Shown: positions 16,579 to 24,881, numbered from the stretch's first letter. The stretch: DNA of 37,443 nt from CAZEHJ01 sp964512485 (GCA_964512485.1 CAZEHJ010000031.1:1-37443), one strand, 5' to 3'. Translations and numbers: made by a program. Notes: generated from the letters alone by a model not told the origin.

Positions 16579-17441
16579 GTGATCCAGAAATATCCAAACG
16601 TGAACGCGACACCGATATGTAACAGCATGATGGCAAGCATTATCAGTGCGAGAGGAAGGTGAAATACATGCCAGTATCCGAACAGGCGCTGAAAAACCCC
16701 GCTTACCGACGTCTGCTGTACCAAATTTTGATAATCCATGACTCGCCGAACAAACACGATGGATTCCGTGTCGGCCATTCCATCGCTGCGGGCCATGAGC
16801 AGAAGGGCCTTTCTTCGAGTCGAAATGCTCAGATCTCGTTTGATCGCTGCCAACAGTCGGGACATCCAGCCATCACCGATTTGTGGGCCTGCGGTCTCGC
16901 GAACAAATTCAGAAACTCTTGAATCAGCGACGTTATGATACTCCTTTATGGAGTGAAGCAGATGTTTCTGGCGAGCCAACAGCGCGCTTTCGGACAGAAA
17001 CTGACCGTCCGTCGCTTTTGGAATGCGAACGTAAATGTATCGGCCAAATATTCCTGAAAGAACTACGGCAATCATGCTCCAGAAGGCGATGGAAATTACA
17101 CCACCAAATCTGAAAGCAGTGTGCAAAAGCACCAGCCAGGGACCGAGTGTACAGAGAAAGATGTGAATGGTGAGCCAGTTTCGGAGCTGCCCACTCTGTT
17201 CAAATCTCCGTACCCGCTTTCGAACACTGTACATGGCGACCCCCACAATCATCATCAGGCTGCCGATGATTCCCATACCGTGTCCAATGAAACCGGAGGG
17301 TTTGTAGAGTTCGTGGAGGTCAGAGTACGCCCGATCGTGCAGAGGAAGCGTGTAGTATTCAAGACCCGCGGCAAGGCTGACAATTGCGACCAAAAGCCAG
17401 ATGGAAGTCAGCGCTATGTGTTTGACAGTCTTTCCCGACAT
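16575..17441 (-). CDS. Diheme b-type membrane cytochrome
   Basis: A 288-residue integral membrane protein with about five helices: 9-29, 49-72, 89-110, 113-135 and 258-284. Two helices carry His pairs 14 residues apart (His93/His107 in LTIHIFLCTLGPWLVLLH; about His261/His275 in HLPLALIMLAIMLLH), the pattern of a diheme cytochrome b, as in b561- and b6-like proteins. A hydrophilic stretch of roughly 115 residues separates helices 4 and 5, with many Arg/Lys and no heme motif. It is the first gene of the six-gene operon, so it likely links the quinone pool, or the Fe-S/FAD protein, to the periplasmic multiheme cytochromes. The specific family is not recognised. Confidence 0.82.
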   Translation of the reverse strand: MSGKTVKHIALTSIWLLVAIVSLAAGLEYYTLPLHDRAYSDLHELYKPSGFIGHGMGIIGSLMMIVGVAMYSVRKRVRRFEQSGQLRNWLTIHIFLCTLGPWLVLLHTAFRFGGVISIAFWSMIAVVLSGIFGRYIYVRIPKATDGQFLSESALLARQKHLLHSIKEYHNVADSRVSEFVRETAGPQIGDGWMSRLLAAIKRDLSISTRRKALLLMARSDGMADTESIVFVRRVMDYQNLVQQTSVSGVFQRLFGYWHVFHLPLALIMLAIMLLHIGVAFTFGYFWIT

Positions 17442-17572
17442 GGTAAGAGCGCTATTGGTGCGCCGAGGGAAAGGCCAGAATTTTCCTGCGGGTCTTTAGA
17501 GAGATTGGTTCAGGATTTTGGCCTAAACCAAGATAGGGGAATTCTGATCCAGTATTGATTTGAAAATGCACT

Positions 17573-17597
17573 ATTACCTTACGACGCAAAGGGTAAT
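17573..17597. promoter_or_regulatory. Imperfect inverted repeat upstream of the multiheme cytochrome operon
   Basis: ATTACC-TT (17573-17580) faces AAGGGTAAT (17589-17597): the arms match as ATTACC(C)TT with one missing base. It lies about 130 bp upstream of the cytochrome b start at 17441 and just after the end of the sulfatase gene. It could be an operator for the cytochrome operon or a weak terminator stem; no T-run follows on the minus strand, which favours an operator. Confidence 0.3.
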
Positions 17598-17620
17598 GCT
17601 GGGCGACCAGTATTCGGGCG

Positions 17621-19039
17621 TCACTTTCCGATCCAGTCAGGATTGGGAGAGGGCATCTTCGCGTCGACTTCGAGTCGCCAGGCATTCATCAGGCTGAAAA
17701 GCGAGTCTGCCAATTGGGGAAACTCAGACGACAGGTTGACTTGCTCTTCTTCGTCTTGCTGCAAGTCGTATAGTTCAAGCTCACCCGTTTCGAACCACTC
17801 TATGAGCTTGTATCGACCCGAAATCATCGAACCAGATGGTCGATTTCCCGATCCGTGATAATGGGGAAAATGGAAATACTTGGATCGCTCCCCTGACTCT
17901 TCCACCACGGATATTCCATCGAAGCCATCTCCTTCGATTCCGGCGAGGTCCAGAAGGGTGGGGACGACATCAACTGTCGAACCGATGTCGGATCTTATGC
18001 TCGGAGTTGGAGACGTTGGGTCGTGGATGATGAACGGGATGCGAACGCCGCCTTCGTACAAGTAACCCTTTCCGGCGCGCAAGGGGCGATTCGAGGTGGG
18101 GCCTGTTTCCCGTCCCCGGTTCAGCGAGCTGAGGCCTCCGTTGTCAGAAACGAAAACAACGGCAGTATTGTCGTCAAGTCCAAGAAGCCTCATCGAGTCC
18201 ATGAGAATGCCGATCCCTTCGTCAGTACTCTCAACCATCGCAGCATAGGCTGCATTGCCCTGACAAGTTCGGGTGCTGGACCACCGAGGATCGTTGTCAA
18301 ACACTGCTTCTGCGCACTTTTCAGTAAATCCGTCACGCTCCCGTACGGCAGCAGTCATCTCTTCCTTGGCCTGAATCGGAGTATGAACGGCATAGTGTGA
18401 CAGAACCAGGAAAAATGGCTGATCCGCGTGATTTTCGAGGAATGCCACCGCTTCGTTAGTCAAACGGTCGGTGAGATACTCGCCAGGTTCACCGTCTTCG
18501 AGATGAGGGACATCCCAATAAGAGCTGTCTTCACGCTTGTAGGGCCAAAAATAGGATGCAGGCTGTCCAGCGTGGTGTCCGCCCACATTTATGTCGAATC
18601 CCTGATCTTCGGGATAGAACCCTTCGCTTCCCAGGTGCCACTTTCCGATGAATCCTGTTGCATACCCCGCCTCCTTGAAGCGTTCGGCGACGGTGATCTC
18701 TTCAAGCGGCAGCTGGCGTTGGTAGTCTGCCTGAAGGAGCTGTCCTTTTTGGGAGCCGCCGATCCAGTTAGTGATGTCCAGGCGGGCGGGGTGTTTGCCC
18801 GTCATGAGCGCCGCTCGAGTCGGCGAACAGACCGGGCTGTCGGAATAGAAGTTGGTGAACCGGATTCCGTTGGTCGCAAGTTCGTCAATTCTGGGAGTCC
18901 GATACAGTTCGCTGCCCGAAACCGAAAGGTCCTTCCATCCAAGATCATCGACGATAATCAGCACGACGTTTTTTGGTGCCGGGGCACCGCAGGAGGCTAC
19001 CATCACTGACAATATTGCCAGATTGAGACGCAGGGACAT
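17621..19039 (-). CDS. Lipoprotein type I sulfatase (formylglycine-dependent)
   Basis: A 472-residue arylsulfatase-family hydrolase of sulfate esters. Seen: a lipoprotein signal ending VASC (Cys17), the metal-binding VLIIVDDLGWKD (Asp31, Asp32), the sulfatase signature CSPTRAALMTGKHPARLD with Cys71 as the residue to be converted to formylglycine, GKWHLGSEGFYPEDQGFD, VFVSDNGG, and a C-terminal YKLIEWFETGELELYDLQQD stretch typical of the family. The natural substrate (polysaccharide or small aryl sulfate) cannot be told. It starts 6 bp after the Rrf2 regulator gene and is probably transcribed with it. No formylglycine-generating enzyme is in the window. The spacing of about 180 bp to the cytochrome operon suggests a separate unit. 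Confidence 0.93.
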   Translation of the reverse strand: MSLRLNLAILSVMVASCGAPAPKNVVLIIVDDLGWKDLSVSGSELYRTPRIDELATNGIRFTNFYSDSPVCSPTRAALMTGKHPARLDITNWIGGSQKGQLLQADYQRQLPLEEITVAERFKEAGYATGFIGKWHLGSEGFYPEDQGFDINVGGHHAGQPASYFWPYKREDSSYWDVPHLEDGEPGEYLTDRLTNEAVAFLENHADQPFFLVLSHYAVHTPIQAKEEMTAAVRERDGFTEKCAEAVFDNDPRWSSTRTCQGNAAYAAMVESTDEGIGILMDSMRLLGLDDNTAVVFVSDNGGLSSLNRGRETGPTSNRPLRAGKGYLYEGGVRIPFIIHDPTSPTPSIRSDIGSTVDVVPTLLDLAGIEGDGFDGISVVEESGERSKYFHFPHYHGSGNRPSGSMISGRYKLIEWFETGELELYDLQQDEEEQVNLSSEFPQLADSLFSLMNAWRLEVDAKMPSPNPDWIGK

Positions 19040-19045
19040 TTGAAT

Positions 19046-19564
19046 TCAACTCTGGTTTTTAGGAATCAGGCGACCGCGGTCTATCCGATAGTTGTTGCGG
19101 ATATCTTCATCTGACATGCCTTTCTCCACCAGATCGGCGAGGTCCCGTCGAAGCGTGGCAGCATGAGTGACATCTTCCAGCGTGAAGCGATCCAGTTGGA
19201 TTATCGATGCGGTATGCAGTTCTCGCCTTTGTGCCTCTATGGCCGTCATGATGGCGGCGGGTAAGTGGTCTGCGTCCGTTGTTTCCGGAATGGAATGTGG
19301 ATCAAAGGTCATATCGGCTTCGATCACGTCTGCGATCTGGCCAAGCGTCGTGCTGGCGGGGTCTGCTTTGAGCGATATTCCGCCTCCGTACCCTCTTTTG
19401 GTTTCGATCAGACCCGCCTTTGCCAGATCTCCGACAAGCCGTCTGATTACGACGGGATTCGTACCGAGTTGTTTGGCAAGAGAAGTCGATGACACACGCG
19501 CAGATGGGTCAGCGGATAGACTGACGAGAATGTGCAGTGCTGTTGAGAATCGCGTGTTGGCCAT
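19046..19564 (-). CDS. Rrf2-family transcriptional regulator without cysteines
   Basis: A 172-residue winged-helix DNA-binding protein. Seen: an Rrf2-type N terminus (ANTRFSTALHILVSLSA), the helix-turn-helix VSSTSLAKQLGTNPVVIRRL, and the wing KAGLIETKRGYGGGISL. Iron-sulfur members such as IscR, NsrR and RsrR carry three Cys in the linker; none is found anywhere in this protein, so it resembles the cluster-free YwnA-like members and probably senses something else. A C-terminal extension (about 130-172) is charged. It is followed closely by the sulfatase gene, and a palindrome overlies its own promoter, so self-repression and control of the sulfatase are likely. Confidence 0.88.
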   Translation of the reverse strand: MANTRFSTALHILVSLSADPSARVSSTSLAKQLGTNPVVIRRLVGDLAKAGLIETKRGYGGGISLKADPASTTLGQIADVIEADMTFDPHSIPETTDADHLPAAIMTAIEAQRRELHTASIIQLDRFTLEDVTHAATLRRDLADLVEKGMSDEDIRNNYRIDRGRLIPKNQS

Positions 19565-19572
19565 GAAGTAAA

Positions 19573-19595
19573 GTAACAGAAAAAGTTACATTATA
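19573..19595 (-). promoter_or_regulatory. Promoter -10 and palindromic operator of the Rrf2 gene
   Basis: On the minus strand a TATAAT (19595-19590) is followed directly by GTAAC-7 bp-GTTAC (19589-19573), perfect 5-bp arms around a T-rich spacer, and the ATG follows 8 bp later at 19564. The closeness of operator, -10 box and start codon means a bound repressor would block transcription. No good -35 was recognised. Confidence 0.5.
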
Positions 19596-19622
19596 ATCAA
19601 CCAGAGGGCCATCTGGGGACAT

Positions 19623-19985
19623 TCAATTGGAGAAAAGGCGGGGTCCTTCGTCTTCAACGACTTCGATATCCTGAACCGCGAACCAGGATTCCCCCTCCAT
19701 TCCCGCGCTGTTTTTGTAGGGTTCTTCCTCGTCGCCAGAATCGATATCCACAACCAGTACGAGGTCCTTTTTCATACCGTCGGATATTTCTACACCCGCA
19801 GCAAAATCGGCCACGCGTCCGGTGATGCTGCCAACCGTGATGCCTTCACGACTGTAGAGATGGACACGGACTTGTTTTCCAATCAGGTGATACACGGCTT
19901 TTTTAGAATCGTTTGAGGATGGGGCACGGTGAGTCGGTTTCGTTCTCGCACGCGTTAGAACCACCGTTGGAATTTCTGGATTCAT
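19623..19985 (-). CDS. Hypothetical 120-residue protein
   Basis: Not recognised. The N-terminal 25 residues are basic and probably unstructured (TRARTKPTHRAPSSNDSKKA); the rest is a small beta-rich domain (YHLIGKQVRVHLYSREGITV, GSITGRVADFAAGVEISDG, DLVLVVDIDSGD) ending in an acidic tail. No signal peptide or membrane helix is present. The GKQVRVHLYSREG / ITGRV pattern recalls a small barrel (Sm- or SH3-like), but this is only an impression. It lies 58 bp upstream of the Rrf2 gene on the same strand and is divergent from the DUF5686 gene at 20136. Confidence 0.65.
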   Translation of the reverse strand: MNPEIPTVVLTRARTKPTHRAPSSNDSKKAVYHLIGKQVRVHLYSREGITVGSITGRVADFAAGVEISDGMKKDLVLVVDIDSGDEEEPYKNSAGMEGESWFAVQDIEVVEDEGPRLFSN

Positions 19986-20135
19986 GAATCATGTGTCAAC
20001 GGGAAACTTCGGTGAATCAGGAGAAGGGCACTGCAATAAGATGCATGATGAAATCGTTCTTCGCATTATTATGGGAATGCAACCCGGACAGTTTGCCGCT
20101 GTGCAGACTGTTGTCACATTTCGAAACGACCGGCA

Positions 20136-22511
20136 TTGAAGTTCACCTCCCATTTTTCGTTCGATCGACCCCGCGGGTCGGCCATGTTGGTGGGATTTTT
20201 GGCCTCGCTCCTCTTGGTGGTGGCCACGGCATCCGGTCAGATCAGGATACGCGGACAGGTAACGGATGCCGAAACCGGGGCATCCCTTCCCCATGCGACG
20301 ATTCAGATTCCGGGAACGACGCGGGGAACGGTAGCAAATACGAACGGGCAGTTTTCGATTACGATTACAAGGTATCCGACCGTTCTCGAATTCCGGTACA
20401 TCGGATACATCAGTCAGCGGGTTGAAATCACGAGCGATAATGCTGCCAGCCTGTTGATCCGTTTGACTCCTTCTGCAGTTTCGCTGGACGAAGTGGTCAT
20501 CACAGACGACAATCCAGCGGAAGGGATCATCCGACAGGTCATTGCTGCCCGCAATCGAATGCGCGCAAATCTCCTATCCGTGTATGCGGATACCTACACG
20601 AGATTTATGCTCTATGCTGACTTTGATCTGGTTCAGATGAACGAAAGTGTGCGCGCTTCCTGGTGGACCCCGGAGTCGGGATCTCGGGAGTTGATCCGGG
20701 CAGATCGAAGCCAACCGGCGAGAAGCGGCGTCTTTCGATTCGCGAAGCCTCACCACGTGGCCAATTTCTATGACGACAGTGTTGAGATTCTCGGGACGCG
20801 GTATGCTTCTCCATTGCATCCGCAATCGACGGATTTCTATGTGTTTACGCTGGCCGGTACGCGGGATCTGGACGGGGAAACGGTTTACGACATCTATTTC
20901 ACTCCCAAAAGCGCGACGCGGCCGACATTTTCCGGTCACATGGCTGTTCTGGATTCTGTTTACGCGGTTTTGCAGATAAGTGCGAGGCCCAGTCCGGGCA
21001 CGGTCGTGACTCCACCGGTTGAAAGTCATGACCTGTATATGGAGCAGCGCTACGTGGAGTTGGGCGATTCGTTGTGGCTTCCGCTCGACCTGTATGTGAC
21101 GGGTACGGTGACGTTCGGAAGGGCAGGAGTGTCCTACCCCTCCGCCAGATACGAGCAGGTATCGGGGATGTCACTTCATGTAGTCAACCCGCCGGTACCA
21201 GATTCTCTCGGTGTGCCCGGACCATCTCAGGTTCGACATCCACTGGCTGACATCAACGTGGATCTGTTTCTGCAGAATCCGTCTTACATCCCGATGACTC
21301 CCCGAGAGGCAGAACAGATGTTCACGATGCCGCCGGGTATGACGCTTGAATCGGCATTTCGGCCCGAAGGCCTCCTCTCCAACTACACGGCTGTTGCCGT
21401 TTCGGAAGAAGATCCTGACGAAGAGCGAGCCGCGGGAAGACTCGCGCTGGTGGATCGTATAGCCGCCGGAGATTGGTTCTGGTTCAACCGGGTAGATGGC
21501 TGGCATCCCGGACTGGGATATGGTATCGAGCGTGACCACGCCATTTCGTGGCGTACATCTGTCGGCTATTCACGTCAGAGAAAACGCCCGTCGTACAAGG
21601 CCGAAGTCAGCGTTCCCTGGCAAACCCGTTTTGTCCGCGGATATGTAAATGCTTCAATTCTCGATGCGACCTCGGTCGTGGCACGACCAGAGGCTCTAGG
21701 TCGATTCGTCCCGGGTATGGCGACCTACATGGGTTGGGATGACATATATGACTATTTCGACCTGCAGAAGCAGACGGCGGGAGTAGATTTTGTACCTATA
21801 GGATTCCCCGTGCTGCTTTCTGTCAGCTTCAGCCGCGAAAAGCACCGATCACTCAAGAGGCTCAGCGACTTCGACGGGTGGTTGTTCCAGAACGATCAGC
21901 GGGAGAACCCCCCGGTTAAAAGAGGCATTTTGCGGTCAGTCATTGTTGGTGCTGAATTTGGAGACCGGGAAAGACTGTCGCTGGATCTTGCCTTCGAGCG
22001 GTCTCCGGGCCCCATCTGGGATTCCGATTTTGAGTTCCGGCGTTTCGAGGCCCGTGGCTCTTTGAAGCTGGAGACGTTTTACAAGAGCCGGAGCAGACCC
22101 AACTGGTTCAGGATCACGGCGATAGGAGGAACGAGTCAGGGCGCCCTTCCTCTTCAGCGCCAGTTTTCATTGTCCGGATCAGCCGGACCATTCGCAGAAT
22201 TTGCCGGATTCAGAACTCTTTCGAGCAGTCGCTTTCTGGCCGATGAGCTGGCCGGGATATTTTGGACTCACGATTTCACGACCGCGTTGTTCGAAAAACT
22301 CGGTCTCTGGTGGCTCGCGGATAAAGGAATGGGAATACACTTCTTTGGCGGCCATGCTTTTTCGTCGAAGGTTGACCTGGGTGAGTTCGGCGGCCGACAT
22401 CATGAGATCGGTGCCGGTATCTCGTATCCATTCGGCCTACCCTTCCGTGTCGACGTGGCGACAGGATCGGAAGGAGGTACGTTTTTCCGACTCGGACGGC
22501 CTCTCAGGTAG
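20136..22511 (+). CDS. Outer-membrane protein with carboxypeptidase-regulatory domain, DUF5686 family
   Basis: A 791-residue surface protein. The signal sequence (MLVGFLASLLLVVATASG) is followed by a carboxypeptidase-regulatory-like domain (RIRGQVTDAETGASLPHATI, GTVANTNGQFSITI, about 35-115), the segment SAVSLDEVVITDDNPAEGII leading into the DUF5686 region, then a beta-barrel rich in aromatic strands to the C terminus (YPFGLPFRVDVATG ... GRPLR). This order is characteristic of Bacteroidota-type DUF5686 proteins of unknown function. The frame opens at a TTG (20136); an ATG at 20184 (residue 17) is an alternative, but the TTG form supplies the basic residues expected before the hydrophobic core. 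It is a single-gene unit followed by a strong hairpin. Confidence 0.85.
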   Translation: MKFTSHFSFDRPRGSAMLVGFLASLLLVVATASGQIRIRGQVTDAETGASLPHATIQIPGTTRGTVANTNGQFSITITRYPTVLEFRYIGYISQRVEITSDNAASLLIRLTPSAVSLDEVVITDDNPAEGIIRQVIAARNRMRANLLSVYADTYTRFMLYADFDLVQMNESVRASWWTPESGSRELIRADRSQPARSGVFRFAKPHHVANFYDDSVEILGTRYASPLHPQSTDFYVFTLAGTRDLDGETVYDIYFTPKSATRPTFSGHMAVLDSVYAVLQISARPSPGTVVTPPVESHDLYMEQRYVELGDSLWLPLDLYVTGTVTFGRAGVSYPSARYEQVSGMSLHVVNPPVPDSLGVPGPSQVRHPLADINVDLFLQNPSYIPMTPREAEQMFTMPPGMTLESAFRPEGLLSNYTAVAVSEEDPDEERAAGRLALVDRIAAGDWFWFNRVDGWHPGLGYGIERDHAISWRTSVGYSRQRKRPSYKAEVSVPWQTRFVRGYVNASILDATSVVARPEALGRFVPGMATYMGWDDIYDYFDLQKQTAGVDFVPIGFPVLLSVSFSREKHRSLKRLSDFDGWLFQNDQRENPPVKRGILRSVIVGAEFGDRERLSLDLAFERSPGPIWDSDFEFRRFEARGSLKLETFYKSRSRPNWFRITAIGGTSQGALPLQRQFSLSGSAGPFAEFAGFRTLSSSRFLADELAGIFWTHDFTTALFEKLGLWWLADKGMGIHFFGGHAFSSKVDLGEFGGRHHEIGAGISYPFGLPFRVDVATGSEGGTFFRLGRPLR

Positions 22512-22538
22512 GTTTTTGGTCGTGCCAGTAGGTTTTTG
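22508..22538 (+). repeat. Short direct repeat around the DUF5686 stop codon
   Basis: The 11-mer GTAGGTTTTTG occurs at 22508-22518 and again at 22528-22538, the first copy including the stop codon and the second leading directly into the hairpin. Probably a small local duplication. Confidence 0.5.
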
Positions 22539-22573
22539 TGAGGGGTGTGACAAAATGATGTCACACCCCTCAC
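22538..22573. terminator. Perfect 14-bp stem-loop after the DUF5686 gene
   Basis: GTGAGGGGTGTGAC (22538-22551) pairs perfectly with GTCACACCCCTCAC (22560-22573) around an 8-base loop. It starts 27 bp after the stop codon at 22511. No T-run follows on the plus strand, so it may be a transcript-end stabiliser or a factor-dependent terminator rather than a textbook intrinsic one. Confidence 0.55.
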
Positions 22574-22617
22574 TGTATTATTGAGTAGTCGATAATCAAT
22601 CTATCCAGAGCGAGCAA

Positions 22618-23253
22618 ATGGTACAGGTCAGCGCATATCCAACAATCGAGTGGATCCGGAATCAGAAAGTGGATCGGGGGCCCGTTCGCCGCGTGTTGAG
22701 CAGCCATTCCGGAGTGCTTCGTCAAAAAGCAACGTCAGTGATGGATCTGTTGCAGCAGGAGTTGGGGCCCATCCTGCAGCGGGATGTTTACCTGGAACGA
22801 AGCGTGTGGATCGCAACTCCGGACGGAGAACTTGAAGCAGCCCTGATTCTGGAGAAAGATGGAGAAAAGATTGCGCTGCGTACATCAGGGAGGTATGGAC
22901 GACCCGAAGCAGGACAGGACGCATTGGTCCTTGTCTACGGAGGGTTCACCGCGCTGCATCGAATGACGATATCTGGCTCCAGAACTCCTGCCGGTTTGGA
23001 TCAAATTGTGTCAGATCTGACTTATGCGTTGATGTGCGAGTACCCGGGCTGGTTTTCCAACTATGGCAAATTGGCGGCTGGCAGAAAGGCGTCGGACGAG
23101 ATGATCGTTGAGGCTTCATCGAATCGAAGCCGCCGATTGCAAACACCGCTGCTCAGCTTGGAAAGAATGCGGCTGTGCGTTGCATCAGACTGGGTAGCTC
23201 CTTTCGAAAATACGCTTCGCGGCCGGTCAGACTTTTTAGCTAAAGGAGCCTAA
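22618..23253 (+). CDS. Hypothetical 211-residue protein
   Basis: Not recognised. No signal peptide or transmembrane helix, so probably cytoplasmic. A helical N-terminal third (VLRQKATSVMDLLQQELG) is followed by an alpha/beta core (VWIATPDGELEAALILEKDG, IALRTSGRYG, QDALVLVYGGFTALHRMTIS), then a helical stretch containing CEYPGWFSNYG. The core recalls restriction-nuclease-like folds (alternating strands with Glu and Lys), but a convincing catalytic set is not visible. The ATG at 22618 follows the hairpin; the stop codon overlaps the stop of the convergent OmpA/PKD gene by three bases. Confidence 0.65.
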   Translation: MVQVSAYPTIEWIRNQKVDRGPVRRVLSSHSGVLRQKATSVMDLLQQELGPILQRDVYLERSVWIATPDGELEAALILEKDGEKIALRTSGRYGRPEAGQDALVLVYGGFTALHRMTISGSRTPAGLDQIVSDLTYALMCEYPGWFSNYGKLAAGRKASDEMIVEASSNRSRRLQTPLLSLERMRLCVASDWVAPFENTLRGRSDFLAKGA

Positions 23254-24719
23254 CGTTTGATCAGAGTGGTTTCGGTCCTTCGTCCGGTCCATTCAAGTTC
23301 TGAGTCTGATACCGAGTCCTGAACTGACGTCTGTCCCAAGTCAACTTTCGACGACGATATCCCGAGGTTCATATAGTATTGCATTACCGCTTCTGCTCGT
23401 CGTTGGGCAAGTTCATCGGCATTTTGTTCGGAGCTCAGGGCGAAGCCGGTGATACTCAGAATTCTGTCCGGACAGGTGGCGGCGGCAGAAAAATTGTCGC
23501 GCAGCAGCTGTCTCATCTCCAGCGAAAGGTCGGACGAACTCGCGCCGAAATAGACACTCGTTAACGAAGGAAACGCCGAACAGACATCCGTCTTTACTGT
23601 CGTTTCGCGTTGTGCAGAATCAGAATACTCGTCGTTTGTCGCGGTCAGAACCACCTGATAAGCCCCGGGGTCTTCGAAGACGTGGCTCGTTTCGCATTCA
23701 TTGGCAACACTCCCATCTCCAAAGTCCCAGAAACACTCGACGGGGTTTCCCCTGATGACGGGTCGGTATTCGACTGCCGATCCGGTTACCGGTGACATTG
23801 GAGTCTGTGTCACAACCGTTATTGAAATCGGCTCCAGCCGTCGCTCAACGCTGACCGTGGTCACGATATCGACTGCCTGCCTGGAATTTTCGACCCGGGC
23901 CGAAATCTCATATTCGCCAGCACCCGCGAAGGCATGACGCACCGCATATCCGTTCATCTGAGTACCGTCACTGAAGGTCCACGTGACCGAGTAGTCAACG
24001 GGATCCAGCGAGGTGCCAATACTGAATTCGCCTTCTTCGCCGGCTTTCAGAAAACCCGGACCGGATATCACGACCGTGCCCAATCTTGGAGGACGTTTTC
24101 TGAGATGGTACCTCAGCCCCAAGCTGAAATTGGTCAGGACGTCGGGAGAACGTCCTGGTCCGGCAAGGTCCAGAACCTGATTAGGTGAGACGAACTGCTG
24201 GCGAATTTGGGTAAAAACATTAAAACGGCCAATTGGTCTGGATATCCCGAGCCCGAGAAAAGCTGCTTTTCCAGATTTGGTCTTACCATTGATCGTGCCG
24301 TGTGCGCGGCCCAGCCCCGCTCCGATCCAGGGTTCATATTGGCCAAATGCCAGCATCCGATATCTGGCTTCGATTACAAATGAGGATCGTGACTCTTCTG
24401 TTCTGGACGCGATGATGTGATTCAGCTTGTCCTTGTTTCGACTGATGCTCGGGTAGGTTCCTGCCGAGAAACTGCCTACCAGATCGATCGACTGCATGAG
24501 GCGATATCCCGCCCCAACGTGCAGGCCAGCTCCAAAGCTGTCGCGCAACCAGTAGACTCCTGATACCCCTCCCTGGGGGCCTCTCTCGCCTGTGTATGTT
24601 CCAGCGCCGAATCCTGCTTCCACAAAAACACGCCTGGGCGTGCTCTGCGAAAAGGCGTCTGATGCGTCGCCCGCGACCATGAATATGGCGGCGACAAATA
24701 AGAAGAGAGCTCTGGTCAT
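23250..24719 (-). CDS. OmpA-like outer-membrane protein with N-terminal barrel and two PKD domains
   Basis: A 489-residue exported protein. Domains: a signal peptide (MTRALFLFVAAIFMVAGDAS); a small outer-membrane barrel domain to about residue 210 (VEAGFGAGTYTGERG ... FSLGLRYHLRKRP); two PKD domains (YSVTWTFSDGTQMNGYAVRH; CFWDFGDGSVANECETSHVF) spanning about 215-375; and a C-terminal OmpA-like peptidoglycan-binding domain (SVYFGASSSDLSLEMRQLL ... NADELAQRRAEAVMQYYMNL). It probably ties the outer membrane to peptidoglycan and may bind a partner at its PKD domains. It is a single gene on the minus strand, convergent with the hypothetical gene at 22618. Confidence 0.88.
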   Translation of the reverse strand: MTRALFLFVAAIFMVAGDASDAFSQSTPRRVFVEAGFGAGTYTGERGPQGGVSGVYWLRDSFGAGLHVGAGYRLMQSIDLVGSFSAGTYPSISRNKDKLNHIIASRTEESRSSFVIEARYRMLAFGQYEPWIGAGLGRAHGTINGKTKSGKAAFLGLGISRPIGRFNVFTQIRQQFVSPNQVLDLAGPGRSPDVLTNFSLGLRYHLRKRPPRLGTVVISGPGFLKAGEEGEFSIGTSLDPVDYSVTWTFSDGTQMNGYAVRHAFAGAGEYEISARVENSRQAVDIVTTVSVERRLEPISITVVTQTPMSPVTGSAVEYRPVIRGNPVECFWDFGDGSVANECETSHVFEDPGAYQVVLTATNDEYSDSAQRETTVKTDVCSAFPSLTSVYFGASSSDLSLEMRQLLRDNFSAAATCPDRILSITGFALSSEQNADELAQRRAEAVMQYYMNLGISSSKVDLGQTSVQDSVSDSELEWTGRRTETTLIKR

Positions 24720-24803
24720 GGGCTTCCGATCGGTGAGTGTCTAAAATCGTGAAGCTCTCTGCTTTTACAAAATTCTGTGGACTAAAAATCGACTGAAAAT
24801 GGT

Positions 24804-24837
24804 GCGGCGGTCCCGTTCCGAAGAACGGGACCGCCGC
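24804..24837 (-). terminator. Hairpin with UUCG loop downstream of the flotillin gene
   Basis: A perfect 15-bp GC-rich stem (24804-24818 with 24823-24837). On the minus strand the loop reads TTCG closed by a C-G pair, an exceptionally stable RNA tetraloop. It begins 44 bp after the flotillin stop at 24882. Only short T-runs follow, so it may act as an intrinsic terminator or as a 3'-end protector. Confidence 0.75.
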
Positions 24838-24881
24838 GCGTCCGGGCTCATCCGATGAAAGCGTGCCCGGCTGAGGGCGGA

